Below the pieces are notes generated by a model that worked only from the letters and a program-made list of their open reading frames with translations, was not told where the DNA came from and made no database searches. A DNA stretch of 38,496 bases. It comes from Oscillospiraceae bacterium (lineage in GTDB: Bacteria > Bacillota > Clostridia > Oscillospirales > CAG-272). The position numbers and the translations under genes are program-made. Positions 18,440-26,001 of this stretch are shown piece after piece. The stretch covers positions 1 through 38,496 of the forward strand of contig SVUC01000007.1 in the NCBI GenBank assembly GCA_015063455.1, given 5' to 3'. Each line of letters begins with the position of its first letter. Position 1 is the first letter of the stretch.

Positions 18440-18819
18440 ATATCCGTACCGACTGCCTCAGCGGAACAAATGCGGTCAGCATATCTCGCTTCAATAGATT
18501 CACGCATAGATGCGAACGCTTCGACCTGAGAGCTGAGGAACACAATAAACTCCACATAAGCATTAGAATACTTCTCAAGGCTGTGACGCTTTCCGCAGAT
18601 CTTCTCGCCCTCGCCGTCCCCAAAGATCCCGTCAAAGAACGCACCGATCATTTCGCACTGCTCGTCTATCGTTTCGTGAGGTGAGAGTCCCACTCTCGCC
18701 TCAAGCTCATCTGCCGCAGTCTTCAGCGCACTGAGAGAATCTCCCACCGCCTTCATACATTCCGCTTCGCTGATATCGAACGGATATTCCCGCCCGCCGT
18801 AACACCAAAAGTTACTCAT
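18436..18819 (-). CDS. Phage tail chaperone-type protein (DUF6673-like)
   Basis: A 127-residue protein between tail tube and Gp15 genes, the usual place of the first tail assembly chaperone. It starts MSNFWCYGGREYPFD and is otherwise helical. The ATG at 18819 has AGGAGG at 7 bases; an ATG two codons earlier is too close to that site. The pair with the next gene overlaps by four bases (ATGA). I see no obvious slippery heptamer for a programmed frameshift. Confidence 0.7.
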   Translation of the reverse strand: MSNFWCYGGREYPFDISEAECMKAVGDSLSALKTAADELEARVGLSPHETIDEQCEMIGAFFDGIFGDGEGEKICGKRHSLEKYSNAYVEFIVFLSSQVEAFASMRESIEARYADRICSAEAVGTDI

Positions 18820-18836
18820 ACCCATACCTCCTCAGA

Positions 18837-19316
18837 TTATTTTATACTGAATGTTCCGCTTGACTTTGCGAATACTCCGACAGTAATATCACCGACTGCC
18901 TTCATTGTACCCGTGTAGCAGAGCGCATCAGTACCGTCGCCGCACTCATCCGGAATGACGGAGTATTCTCTCTTGACTGCATTATAGATACCCTTATCCT
19001 CGGTCTCATCAAAGAGATCTACGCTGATCACTTCAATTCTTGCAGCCTCTCCCGTCATCTCACGGTCAGTGATAAGGCGTAGCTTTTCGATTACCGGATT
19101 ATCTGAGTAAACCTCAAGCTCGTAGTCGATCTCTGGTGCATATCCCGTGATATCGGTACGCTTTGTCGCCTCGTGAATATATCGTCTCTGATAGCTCACC
19201 GCATTTTTTGATTCTGTAAATTCAGTAAAGCCTTCACCGATCAGAGACCACACGGGAATCTCCTTTGTGCCCGTGTTCATATAGTGCTGTCTGTCAGCTC
19301 TTTTTACTATTGACAT
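18837..19316 (-). CDS. Major tail tube protein
   Basis: A 159-residue protein in the tail-tube position. It contains VSYQRRYIHEATKRTDITGY, a YELEVYSDNPV strand and a C-terminal GDITVGVFAKSSGTF beta segment, all typical of the siphovirus tail tube in clostridial prophages. It would polymerise into hexameric rings around the tape measure. GCAGGA precedes the ATG. The gene is followed 17 bases later by the chaperone gene. Confidence 0.78.
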   Translation of the reverse strand: MSIVKRADRQHYMNTGTKEIPVWSLIGEGFTEFTESKNAVSYQRRYIHEATKRTDITGYAPEIDYELEVYSDNPVIEKLRLITDREMTGEAARIEVISVDLFDETEDKGIYNAVKREYSVIPDECGDGTDALCYTGTMKAVGDITVGVFAKSSGTFSIK

Positions 19317-19334
19317 AAAATTCCTGCCTTTCGA

Positions 19335-19757
19335 TTAATTTTCATTTCCTCTGAAATATCTCAAAACATACGCCGCGCGGTATTCCTCTTCTCCGCTTGA
19401 GAACACCGCCGATTTTGATGCGTTAGATCGCACAACGATCTTGCCCTCGCGTCCGCCGAGGTTGATCATATTCCCTCTCACGTGATCCGCGATCTTTTTG
19501 TAAAACTCAAGAACGTCAAGTCGATCTCCGACATCTTCTCCCTCGCATCGCACACGGATCTCGAATGTAAGAGCAATTATCCCCGATCCGTCAACGTAGC
19601 TTCTCACCGTGTCGGGACCGCCCGTCATTCTGAGAGAAGCAAAGCCGTCACGCCATGTCTCAGGGAGAAATCCGCGAACAACGTCACCGTCTTCACAGAT
19701 CGGATCAAGAAATCCGCATATCAGAGACGGTATTTTTTCTTCTTCGATCATATTCAT
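19335..19757 (-). CDS. Tail terminator / minor capsid protein
   Basis: A 140-residue protein placed between the HK97 gp10-like gene and the tail tube, the position of the tail terminator (often named minor capsid protein in Bacillota prophages). It has a central IIALTFEIRVRCEGE strand and a YKKIADHVRG helix. The ATG at 19757 has GGAGGAG at a good distance; an in-frame TTG at 19775 overlaps the previous stop and is less likely. Confidence 0.65.
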   Translation of the reverse strand: MNMIEEEKIPSLICGFLDPICEDGDVVRGFLPETWRDGFASLRMTGGPDTVRSYVDGSGIIALTFEIRVRCEGEDVGDRLDVLEFYKKIADHVRGNMINLGGREGKIVVRSNASKSAVFSSGEEEYRAAYVLRYFRGNEN

Positions 19758-19771
19758 CAGATCTCCTCCAA

Positions 19772-20173
19772 TCAATAAACTGCCGCCGAGAATTCGTACG
19801 GCTTAAGATGAGCCCCGCTCGTGTACGACGTGCCGCCTACAAGGCATCCTTTTGCCACATAGATCCACTTCTCAATATCAGAGATCTTTGCCGCCTCAAA
19901 CCACTGTGCAGTTGCGAGAGGATGCTTTTTCTTTGAGAATTCGCGGTTCGCATAGTAGCATACCGCCGCATAATCCGCTGAATATGTAACCTCTCCGATG
20001 TCCCCCGAGCCACTCGGATGGGCAGACGAGCACAGACGTCCCGTGTTATAGGGAACATACGGATCACACGAGGAGATCACCGCACCTTCAAGTGCTCTGA
20101 CGGTCATTTCCTTGCGCTCGCTGATCTTTTTCTCAATTCCGCTGAGATCGGTCTCTATACTCACTTTAATCAT
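19772..20173 (-). CDS. HK97 gp10-like / minor capsid head-tail protein
   Basis: A 133-residue protein with the signature of minor capsid proteins next to head closure genes: DPYVPYNTGRLCSSA, then YSADYAAVCYYANRE, HPLATAQWFEAAK and the terminal IYVAKG segment. It would lie at the head-tail joint. It starts 7 bases after the preceding stop, with GAGGG upstream. Confidence 0.75.
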   Translation of the reverse strand: MIKVSIETDLSGIEKKISERKEMTVRALEGAVISSCDPYVPYNTGRLCSSAHPSGSGDIGEVTYSADYAAVCYYANREFSKKKHPLATAQWFEAAKISDIEKWIYVAKGCLVGGTSYTSGAHLKPYEFSAAVY

Positions 20174-20180
20174 CTCGCCC

Positions 20181-20528
20181 TCACTTCAGCTTCAGCCTTA
20201 TGTGAGAAAGCTCTGACGATCCTGTAAAGTATCCGACCTCGGCAACTCTGAATGACCTCTCCGCTTCCTCGCCTGCATCGAGAACACAAATGTCACCTGC
20301 TTTCGGTCTCGGGAAAGATACCTTCTTTCCTGAGGAATCAAGACATCTGCATCTCTCGGGGAAATAGTAAAGCGTCACATCACCTATCAAGGTCGCTTCC
20401 TCATCGACCGAGAAGAGCTCACGCACGGCAGCATTTTCGAGTCTGTATTTTGCGTAGACCGCATCGTAGTTTTCATCCTCACCGATGTATGACCTGTATT
20501 CCACATTTCCGACGGTAAATCCGTTCAT
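20181..20528 (-). CDS. Putative head closure protein
   Basis: A 115-residue protein in the head-closure (stopper) position between the connector and the gp10-like gene. It is beta-rich, with LFSVDEEATLIGDVTLYYFP and KAGDICVLDAG, the latter like phage minor capsid proteins of this position. The assignment rests largely on gene order. Confidence 0.6.
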   Translation of the reverse strand: MNGFTVGNVEYRSYIGEDENYDAVYAKYRLENAAVRELFSVDEEATLIGDVTLYYFPERCRCLDSSGKKVSFPRPKAGDICVLDAGEEAERSFRVAEVGYFTGSSELSHIRLKLK

Positions 20529-20541
20529 AAGCTCACCCCCG

Positions 20542-20829
20542 TTATACCCAGCAGTCGAGAAGTCCGCACTGTCTGAGCGTGCCGATCACCGCAGGCGCTA
20601 TCTTTTCACCGGAGACCGTGACTCCGCTGTCGTCCGCATAAGTCACGCGGACATCTCCGAGAGCTTCACTTTTGATACTTCTCACGCTGCTTGACTGCAT
20701 ATATTCCTCCTGCAGACAGGCGGCTGCCACAAATCCCGCAAGCTGAGCTTCTGTCATATCCTCTGTACGCATGGGGTAAATAAGGGAGAGGAGAATTTCC
20801 CTCCCCCGTTTGATTTCACCTTCAGTCAT
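20542..20829 (-). CDS. Putative head-tail connector (adaptor) protein
   Basis: A 95-residue protein directly after the coat gene, with helical MTEAQLAGFVAAACLQEEYM and a short GDVRVTYADDSGV hairpin. Small proteins with this pattern are head-tail connectors that bind under the portal. The assignment is by position and size. Confidence 0.6.
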   Translation of the reverse strand: MTEGEIKRGREILLSLIYPMRTEDMTEAQLAGFVAAACLQEEYMQSSSVRSIKSEALGDVRVTYADDSGVTVSGEKIAPAVIGTLRQCGLLDCWV

Positions 20830-20857
20830 AAACTCCCCTCCTCATTTTTTGATCAGA

Positions 20858-21946
20858 TCAGCCGAGATATCTTGCGGCAAGCTCGGGATAAATAGTCTTG
20901 AACGCGTAGAGCACGTCCATGGAGAGAATTTCTCTCTTGTACTTCATATCGTATCCGCGAACTACTCTGAGCGCCACGCCGTTGTAGGTTGTGACGTAAG
21001 ATTCAACACCTGCGGGAGCCTGAAGAGGTCTTGTGATAAACGCGAATGCGTCCGGATGGAACACAAGGTTCGCTGTGTGAGAACCGATCACTTCAACCTT
21101 ATCGCTGGAAGACGCTGTTACAGGAGTTGTAAACTCAACTGTAACGGAAGAGCCGGAAACTGCTGCTGACTTTACTGCATAAGTCTTCTCGCCGATCTTG
21201 ATAATGTCACCGTGCTGAAGCTCCCCGCTGCCTGTGAGATTGAATACGACCTCACGTGAGTCTGTCACATCAGATTTGAGTGCAAGAGTACCGCTGAAGG
21301 AAGTCTTGTGATCGCAAACCGCCTGAGACATATAGTTCTCAATACCGAACACCTTACCGATCGCGCCTGTTCTGAGCGCGGAAGAAGAACCGCACTTTTC
21401 GGCGTTCACGATAGAGGGGACCTGCTTGAGCTTAGACGCTGCAAGAGGATTCCAAACCGCACATCTCATACCCGCAGGGACCTTCTGTGTGTCAAGCGCA
21501 TAAGACGCCTCAGCGAGATCGTCAAGTCCGTCGGGAGTTGTACCCGCAGTACCTGCAAATGTCGGGATATCCTTGTAGAGAGAAAGTCCCTCGGCGTTGA
21601 TCTTTTCAGCGAGAGCTGCCGCCGCAGGTTCGATAAACATTCTGACAACGGAATCGAAGTCGCAAGCTGCCTCGATTGCACCCACCTGCATATCAACTGT
21701 TGCGAGATGATCGAGCTTTACGTCAATGGTGTCGTTCTGCATATTCTGTGCAGAAATACCGGAGGACTGATCGAACTCACTCGCTGTGAGCTTTACGGGG
21801 CATCTCACGGAAACGGTGTCTCCCTGTTTAGCCGCACCGCCGTCGATGTTTTCTTTGTAGATAAGATTCGGGAACACGAGGTTGTCGATAAGTCTCGGAA
21901 GAGCCTCGCGTGCGATCTGTTTTACTGAAATGTCAAGTTTTGCCAT
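20858..21946 (-). CDS. Major capsid protein, P22 coat-like family
   Basis: A 362-residue major capsid protein. The C-terminal part has the P22 coat family pattern (NLVFHPDAFAFITRPL, then ALRVVRGYDMKYKRE and MDVLYAFKTIYPELAARYLG). Residues about 215-285 form a beta-rich insertion (HGDIIKIGEKTYAVK), which recalls the inserted domain of P22 gp5. The N-terminus IAREALPRLIDNLVFPNLIY is typical for the family. It assembles the icosahedral shell with the scaffold encoded upstream. P22-type coats need no maturation protease, in agreement with its absence here. Confidence 0.85.
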   Translation of the reverse strand: MAKLDISVKQIAREALPRLIDNLVFPNLIYKENIDGGAAKQGDTVSVRCPVKLTASEFDQSSGISAQNMQNDTIDVKLDHLATVDMQVGAIEAACDFDSVVRMFIEPAAAALAEKINAEGLSLYKDIPTFAGTAGTTPDGLDDLAEASYALDTQKVPAGMRCAVWNPLAASKLKQVPSIVNAEKCGSSSALRTGAIGKVFGIENYMSQAVCDHKTSFSGTLALKSDVTDSREVVFNLTGSGELQHGDIIKIGEKTYAVKSAAVSGSSVTVEFTTPVTASSSDKVEVIGSHTANLVFHPDAFAFITRPLQAPAGVESYVTTYNGVALRVVRGYDMKYKREILSMDVLYAFKTIYPELAARYLG

Positions 21947-21986
21947 ATTTTGTACCTATCCTTTCAAATTTAGTTTTTTGCCGAAT

Positions 21987-22412
21987 TTACATCAGCTTGA
22001 TTTTTTTGTAGAATTCTCTGTCGCTGAGTCTGTCGGGATCAACTATTGTACCCAAGTGTCTCATTCCGCTGTTTACACGCTTTGTTTCGGCGGCCGCCTC
22101 AGCTCCTTCAAAGAGATACGGATCAGTTTCTCTGAGTCCGTCGATCTGCTCAGCGATTCCGTGAACACCGTCCTCATCGACCGTAACAGAGCTCATATCA
22201 ATGATTCTTGTGACAAGCTCGCGGTTCTTCACCCCGGATCTCTCAAGCTCTCGTTCAAGCGCATTCGCGCATCTGATTCCACGGATCTCATTCTCATAAT
22301 GATCTCTCAGCTCACCCGTGTCACCGATCTCAACACCCATCTCTCCTGCTTTTATGAGAAATTCATCGTAAGATATTTTCCCGCTGCCGAATATTTCTGC
22401 CAAATCAGCCAT
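21987..22412 (-). CDS. Phage scaffold-like protein (Gp20 family)
   Basis: A 141-residue, acidic, helix-rich protein between portal and coat genes, where a scaffold is expected. It has a charged central helix with GVKNRELVTRIIDM and a basic C-terminus (FYKKIKLM), the usual coat-binding end of scaffolds. The protein resembles the phage minor structural Gp20 family, though it is short. Its start overlaps the portal stop by 8 bases. Confidence 0.72.
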   Translation of the reverse strand: MADLAEIFGSGKISYDEFLIKAGEMGVEIGDTGELRDHYENEIRGIRCANALERELERSGVKNRELVTRIIDMSSVTVDEDGVHGIAEQIDGLRETDPYLFEGAEAAAETKRVNSGMRHLGTIVDPDRLSDREFYKKIKLM

Positions 22413-23763
22413 TTTTTATTCCTCCGATCCATTTTTCTCTGTACTCCTCGGCAGTCATAACACCGAGCTTAACCTCCTCGAGATCGCGGCTTCTGTAAGT
22501 CTCGCTGTCTCCGAAGTATGTGTCGTCAAACATTACCGACACATCCGTTGTCATATCAATATCAAGCCCGAATACCTCAGACGCGCACCACATAAGCGCT
22601 CTTACAACACCTATGAGAAAAATTTCCACATTTTTCTGATGCTTTGAGATATTCTGACGCATATCCTGTCTCTCACCCATATACTGAGTCGCGGTGAGAT
22701 GCGCACGGCCTTCGTTGTCACTGAACGTGTAGTGATGTGTGCCGAGTCCGCATCTGAACGAGAGATAGTTGAGATGACATTGTACAGCCTCAGAGTTTTC
22801 CGCCGATCTCAGCTCGGGATTGTGTTCAACGATCATCGGATTATCCGCAAAATCGCTGTCGCCAATTGTTACAAAAAGCTGCTGAGCAACGTCGTCCGGT
22901 GTTACCACATTCCCGTAATCGTCACGCTTGATAAGCGACTGATTCAAGAATACTTTCTTTCCGCCGAGCTTGATGTCGCGGCAGAAATTGTTGAACGCAA
23001 GATCCACACCCTTGAGACAGTCGATCGCATCCGCAAAAACAGATACGCCGAGTCCGAGGGATGAATCAATGTTGTTCTGAATGTTCGGTGTGAGGATCGA
23101 GAACAGCGGAATACTCGAGTGAGTATGTATTTCAGCCGCGCAGTCCTCAAACTCACGCTTCACAAGCTCACCATTTTCACGAACATAAAACTCGTTTCTG
23201 ATCACATATCCGTCATTCTCAAGAGTGTGAGCTTCAATGTAGGTGTACTCTTCTCCCTTGATAATGCCGCCCGAGACGAACGCCGCTTCTGTGATCTTTC
23301 CTCTCACAACACTGATCGGGACAATGTGTGATGCATCAACGAACTCGAATGACACATCCGCATCCCCGAGGGGATCGATCGCGCCGTCTTTTTCTCCGAT
23401 ACCGCTGAGACGAAGGATGACAGCACCCGTGCCGAGAGCAAACGCTTTCTCAACGAGGCTGTTCGCCTGAGCCATAAATCCGTTTTTCTGAAAAACACAG
23501 CACACAAAGCCTTCCGCATTTTCGTCGCCGATCCTCACCGTTGTCTTGTCGTTGAGAAGAAGAGACGCCCAATCCTCGCAGATCTTCTTTGCCATATTCA
23601 TTCGGTAAAGCTCACGTCTTACAAGCCTGCCGCCCACACCGCCCTCGCAGAATTCGTGGAACGATCTGTTGTACCCTCTCCACCACGATTCCCACTCGTC
23701 TATCTTCGCGTAATACGCCTGAGACGAGATGCCGAGAAGAGAGAGTATTTCCTCGTTAATCAT
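22405..23763 (-). CDS. Phage portal protein, SPP1 Gp6-like
   Basis: A 452-residue portal protein. Diagnostic segments are WWRGYNRSFHEF near the N-terminus, MAKKICEDWASLLLND, a stem region around CRDIKLGGKKVFLN, and RAHLTATQYMGERQDM late in the protein. It forms the dodecameric DNA-entry ring and docks terminase. No Mu F-like minor head protein gene lies between it and the scaffold, where many SPP1-type phages have one. AAAGG precedes the ATG. Confidence 0.85.
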   Translation of the reverse strand: MINEEILSLLGISSQAYYAKIDEWESWWRGYNRSFHEFCEGGVGGRLVRRELYRMNMAKKICEDWASLLLNDKTTVRIGDENAEGFVCCVFQKNGFMAQANSLVEKAFALGTGAVILRLSGIGEKDGAIDPLGDADVSFEFVDASHIVPISVVRGKITEAAFVSGGIIKGEEYTYIEAHTLENDGYVIRNEFYVRENGELVKREFEDCAAEIHTHSSIPLFSILTPNIQNNIDSSLGLGVSVFADAIDCLKGVDLAFNNFCRDIKLGGKKVFLNQSLIKRDDYGNVVTPDDVAQQLFVTIGDSDFADNPMIVEHNPELRSAENSEAVQCHLNYLSFRCGLGTHHYTFSDNEGRAHLTATQYMGERQDMRQNISKHQKNVEIFLIGVVRALMWCASEVFGLDIDMTTDVSVMFDDTYFGDSETYRSRDLEEVKLGVMTAEEYREKWIGGIKNG

Positions 23764-23819
23764 AATTCTTACCTTTCCCGCACAAATACTTCATAGACCA
23801 TTTCTGTACGTATTTTTGT

Positions 23820-25139
23820 TTATTGTCTTTCACGGCGCGGCAGCCCCATCTTCGCCATATACCTCTCGATCGAGTATTCCATCGCATCGAGAATGTCGAT
23901 GTCTGACGTGAAGTTGTCAAGCCTTTTGTCAGCGGAAGAATTCTCATCCCACACAGCGCAAGAGAGCCCTTCTTTCAAGTGATCACACCCTCTCAGGATG
24001 AAGAATCTGCCTTGCGACATGAGAGAATTAACAAACGCTATTCTGTCGCATATCGCACGCTTCGCCGAGTCCATAACTTTAACATTCTCACCGATTGCCG
24101 CAAGGTATCTTCTCAGTCCGTTGATAAGGTATTGCGCTTCGCTGTCCGCAAAGACGTATTTCACTTGAACTCCGCACCACCTCTCCCGGATCTCGCCGAT
24201 GAATGCCGCAAACTCTCTTGCGATCCGATCCGGGTCAATGTCTCCCTTTCCGCCTTTCACAACGTGCTCCGTGATCACATAAAGTACGTGCCCCGCAAAT
24301 GCCGTCGCCACAAAGGTTGTCCGCGATCTGTTGCCTCCGAAGTCGACTCCGATGTTCACAAAATCTATGATCCGCGCATCTACTTCGTCTACCGTAAAAT
24401 CCTCGGGAGAATCGGCAAATTTTCGGTAGATCAAGCCCTCAGCCGCACATCGCTGACCGAGGATATCACGCCTGTAACACACAGATTCGGGATCATACTG
24501 CGCTATGATGTCATCAAGCCTTTCCTTCGTGACAACGGGATTGTCAAATATAGTAAAATGCGCGTAGTTGTAATATCCCTCGCGCACCTCACCGGACTCA
24601 CTCATCGCCGCATATCTGTCTATGTAATCGCGGTAGATCGGGGATGACGGTGAGGAAGGGTTGAGGTCCCAGAACACTCGTCTGTCCTTCGCCGCAAGGC
24701 AGCGGTTGAACGCTTCCTTTATCGTCGAGTCTGCGTGAAGATTGATCTCCGTTGCGATCCACATTCCGTAAGAATTACCACGGATCCTCTTGTACGAATC
24801 GGAATTCTTCCCTCCCGCAAATATTACGATGCGGCGTCCGACGGAGGTCATAACTTCAAGAGCCTCATTCCCCTTGTATTTTGTCCACCTGCACCTTCCC
24901 TCGAAAATATGCTCAAGCCCAAGGCCGTTGCAGTCTCCGATGTTCAGCTTAGCATTTCCGAGAGTTGATCCCGTGGCAAGATGAAATTTGTCGGGGGATT
25001 TCTCGAGAAGTGCCGCAAAAACAAAAACGTTGTCAACTGTTTTTCCCGCTCTGACCGCACCTTCAGCCACATTGATGACTGCTGAATACGCTTTTTTCAT
25101 ATATTCGCGGTGTAATCCACCAAAATTATATTCGCTCAT
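23820..25139 (-). CDS. terL: Phage terminase large subunit
   Basis: A 439-residue packaging motor of the PBSX/terminase-3 type. The ATPase domain has Walker A EGAVRAGKT (residues 26-34), then LATGSTLGNAK and an RIRGNSYGMWIATE Walker B-type region. The nuclease domain shows NIGVDFGGNRSRTTFVATA and, later, YVFADSEAQYLI, carrying the acidic metal ligands. All catalytic parts appear intact. The ATG at 25139 shares one base with the stop of the small subunit (TGATG). PBSX-type terminases include one that packages host DNA in B. subtilis, which is relevant to the gene-transfer idea. Confidence 0.9.
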   Translation of the reverse strand: MSEYNFGGLHREYMKKAYSAVINVAEGAVRAGKTVDNVFVFAALLEKSPDKFHLATGSTLGNAKLNIGDCNGLGLEHIFEGRCRWTKYKGNEALEVMTSVGRRIVIFAGGKNSDSYKRIRGNSYGMWIATEINLHADSTIKEAFNRCLAAKDRRVFWDLNPSSPSSPIYRDYIDRYAAMSESGEVREGYYNYAHFTIFDNPVVTKERLDDIIAQYDPESVCYRRDILGQRCAAEGLIYRKFADSPEDFTVDEVDARIIDFVNIGVDFGGNRSRTTFVATAFAGHVLYVITEHVVKGGKGDIDPDRIAREFAAFIGEIRERWCGVQVKYVFADSEAQYLINGLRRYLAAIGENVKVMDSAKRAICDRIAFVNSLMSQGRFFILRGCDHLKEGLSCAVWDENSSADKRLDNFTSDIDILDAMEYSIERYMAKMGLPRRERQ

Positions 25140-25516
25140 CAATCGCCGCCGAAGATATCACGCCTCAACTCTATGACCTCATCTGATGCCACCCGCCTTT
25201 GTGAAGACGTTCTTTTACTCTGCAGATCGAAGTACAGTTTAATTGCGGGGACGCTTCCGCCTTTTATCAGATCAAGAAGAGATTTCCACACATTGACCTC
25301 GTCAGCTTCCGCAAAATCTCGCGCAAGTGACGCGGTGTACTCTCTGAACGAGGGATCTCTCACCCACTCGGCAAATTCGTCTTCACCAATTCCAAGACGG
25401 GAGAGTATCTCCTCAAGAGGATCGTTCAACCTCACCATCGCCATTGCAAGTGACGACTGCTTCTCCGAGATATCCCCGAGCGGTTCTGTTATCTCGCCTT
25501 TTTCGTATATATCCAC
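25139..25516 (-). CDS. Putative terminase small subunit
   Basis: A 125-residue protein directly upstream of terL. It is helical and acidic, with ILSRLGIGEDEFAEWVRDPS, a helix-turn-helix-like segment, and KSLLDLIKGGSVPAIKLYFD, a pattern common in small terminases. The start is GTG with a strong GGGGGGAG site. It is the first gene of the cluster, about 90 bases after the predicted transcription start. Confidence 0.75.
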   Translation of the reverse strand: MDIYEKGEITEPLGDISEKQSSLAMAMVRLNDPLEEILSRLGIGEDEFAEWVRDPSFREYTASLARDFAEADEVNVWKSLLDLIKGGSVPAIKLYFDLQSKRTSSQRRVASDEVIELRRDIFGGD

Positions 25517-25612
25517 CGACTCCCCCCTTTCTGTCGATACGATTTTTTGATCGGCTCGACGGTCGGACCAATCAATTTGTCGGTTTCCCGACTACTCATC
25601 GGCTACGCTCAT

Positions 25613-25642
25613 ATTATACACCACCGAACATATGTTTGTCAT
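25613..25642 (-). promoter_or_regulatory. Promoter of the phage-particle cluster with an embedded LexA-like box
   Basis: On the minus strand ATGACA (25642-25637), an 18-base spacer and TATAAT (25618-25613) form a promoter 97 bases upstream of the small terminase gene. The spacer contains CGAACATATGTTTG (25625-25638), the best LexA-type box in the window. Repressor bound there would exclude RNA polymerase, giving SOS induction of the whole particle cluster. Confidence 0.82.
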
Positions 25643-25775
25643 CCCGAATATTTCCAAAAAAAGTCCAATCAGAATCCAAACAAAAAATGTTGATATTATT
25701 CCTCATTCAGAATAAACATCAACATTTCTGCACATATTCGTGTTAATTTATCGCACATCTAAATCCGCAAATCAT
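25643..25775. other. Non-coding upstream region of the phage cluster
   Basis: This AT-rich stretch between the two LexA-like boxes holds no credible gene; the longest minus-strand frame with ATG is 20 codons and lacks a ribosome binding site. Confidence 0.55.
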
Positions 25776-25789
25776 CAAACATTTGTTCG
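25776..25789. promoter_or_regulatory. Second LexA-like box upstream of the phage cluster
   Basis: The minus strand reads CGAACAAATGTTTG, the same core as the other three boxes. It lies 138 bases upstream of the cluster's promoter box and just past a strong terminator. I see no good promoter overlapping it, so it may be an auxiliary operator or mark a promoter I cannot recognise. Confidence 0.7.
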
Positions 25790-25805
25790 CTCGCTTAAAC
25801 AAAAA

Positions 25806-25931
25806 ACGTCCTGTAAAAATGCCTACCGTTTTTTGATAAACATTTTTACAGGACGCTTTTAAGGAAAAAGGAAAATGAGATTATCTTGCTCTTTGGGGTG
25901 TATCCCAAATTAAAACCCTGACTCATTCAAC
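25806..25931 (-). ncRNA. Predicted short NrdR-controlled transcript
   Basis: From the promoter at 25938-25966 to the terminator at 25807-25855 a transcript of about 125 bases is predicted. Its only frame of note is 26 codons (25846-25926), starting within a few bases of the RNA 5' end and ending inside the terminator stem, so it is probably not translated. It is either a small RNA or the remnant leader of a lost nrd gene. Confidence 0.45.
25807..25855. terminator. Strong intrinsic terminator
   Basis: A perfect 15-base stem CGTCCTGTAAAAATG/CATTTTTACAGGACG is followed on the minus strand by TTTTTTG and on the plus strand by CTTTT. It isolates the phage cluster from transcription arriving from the DUF1934 side and would end the short NrdR-boxed transcript. 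Confidence 0.88.
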
Positions 25932-25937
25932 ATATAT

Positions 25938-25990
25938 ATTATACACTATATTTAGTGTCTTGTCAATAGATTTTACACAATATATAGTAT
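25938..25990 (-). promoter_or_regulatory. Promoter with paired NrdR-like boxes
   Basis: On the minus strand TTGACA (25966-25961), 17 bases and TATAAT (25943-25938) form a consensus promoter. Two 16-base boxes, ACACTATATTTAGTGT (25943-25958) and ACACAATATATAGTAT (25975-25990), each differ by one base from the NrdR consensus ACACWATATATWGTGT. They are 16 bases apart, the spacing known for NrdR pairs. NrdR is the dATP/ATP-sensing repressor of ribonucleotide reductase genes, yet no nrd gene follows. Confidence 0.75.
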
Positions 25991-26001
25991 TTTTTGAGAT
26001 T

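Larger units (their letters stand above)
13309..25642 (-). mobile_element. Phage-derived particle gene cluster (gene-transfer-agent-like or defective prophage)
   Basis: Fourteen genes on one strand form a complete packaging, head and siphovirus tail module in canonical order over about 12.2 kb. The genes overlap or are separated by short gaps, and none shows a frameshift or internal stop. Integrase, excisionase, repressor, replication, holin and endolysin genes are all absent, and ordinary chromosomal genes flank both sides. I see no att-like direct repeats at the borders. Codon choice looks like that of the neighbouring host genes. One promoter with an embedded LexA-like box (25613-25642) drives the whole set. 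This fits a domesticated, SOS-induced DNA-packaging particle. The alternative is a recently trimmed prophage that happens to keep its late genes intact. Confidence 0.75.

Noticed and set aside
21308..21928. A 206-codon plus-strand frame over the coat protein gene
   Set aside because: Antisense to a clear P22-type coat gene; the translation is Arg/Cys-rich and without recognisable motifs.
25696..25758. A 20-codon frame downstream of the orphan LexA-like box
   Set aside because: No ribosome binding site, no recognisable promoter and no protein-like composition.
13231..25806. Attachment-site direct repeats flanking the phage cluster
   Set aside because: I compared both borders by eye and found no shared segment beyond short chance matches; no tRNA gene is present as integration target.
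25846..25926. A 26-codon frame in the NrdR-boxed transcript
   Set aside because: It would start almost at the RNA 5' end without a ribosome binding site and ends inside the terminator stem.
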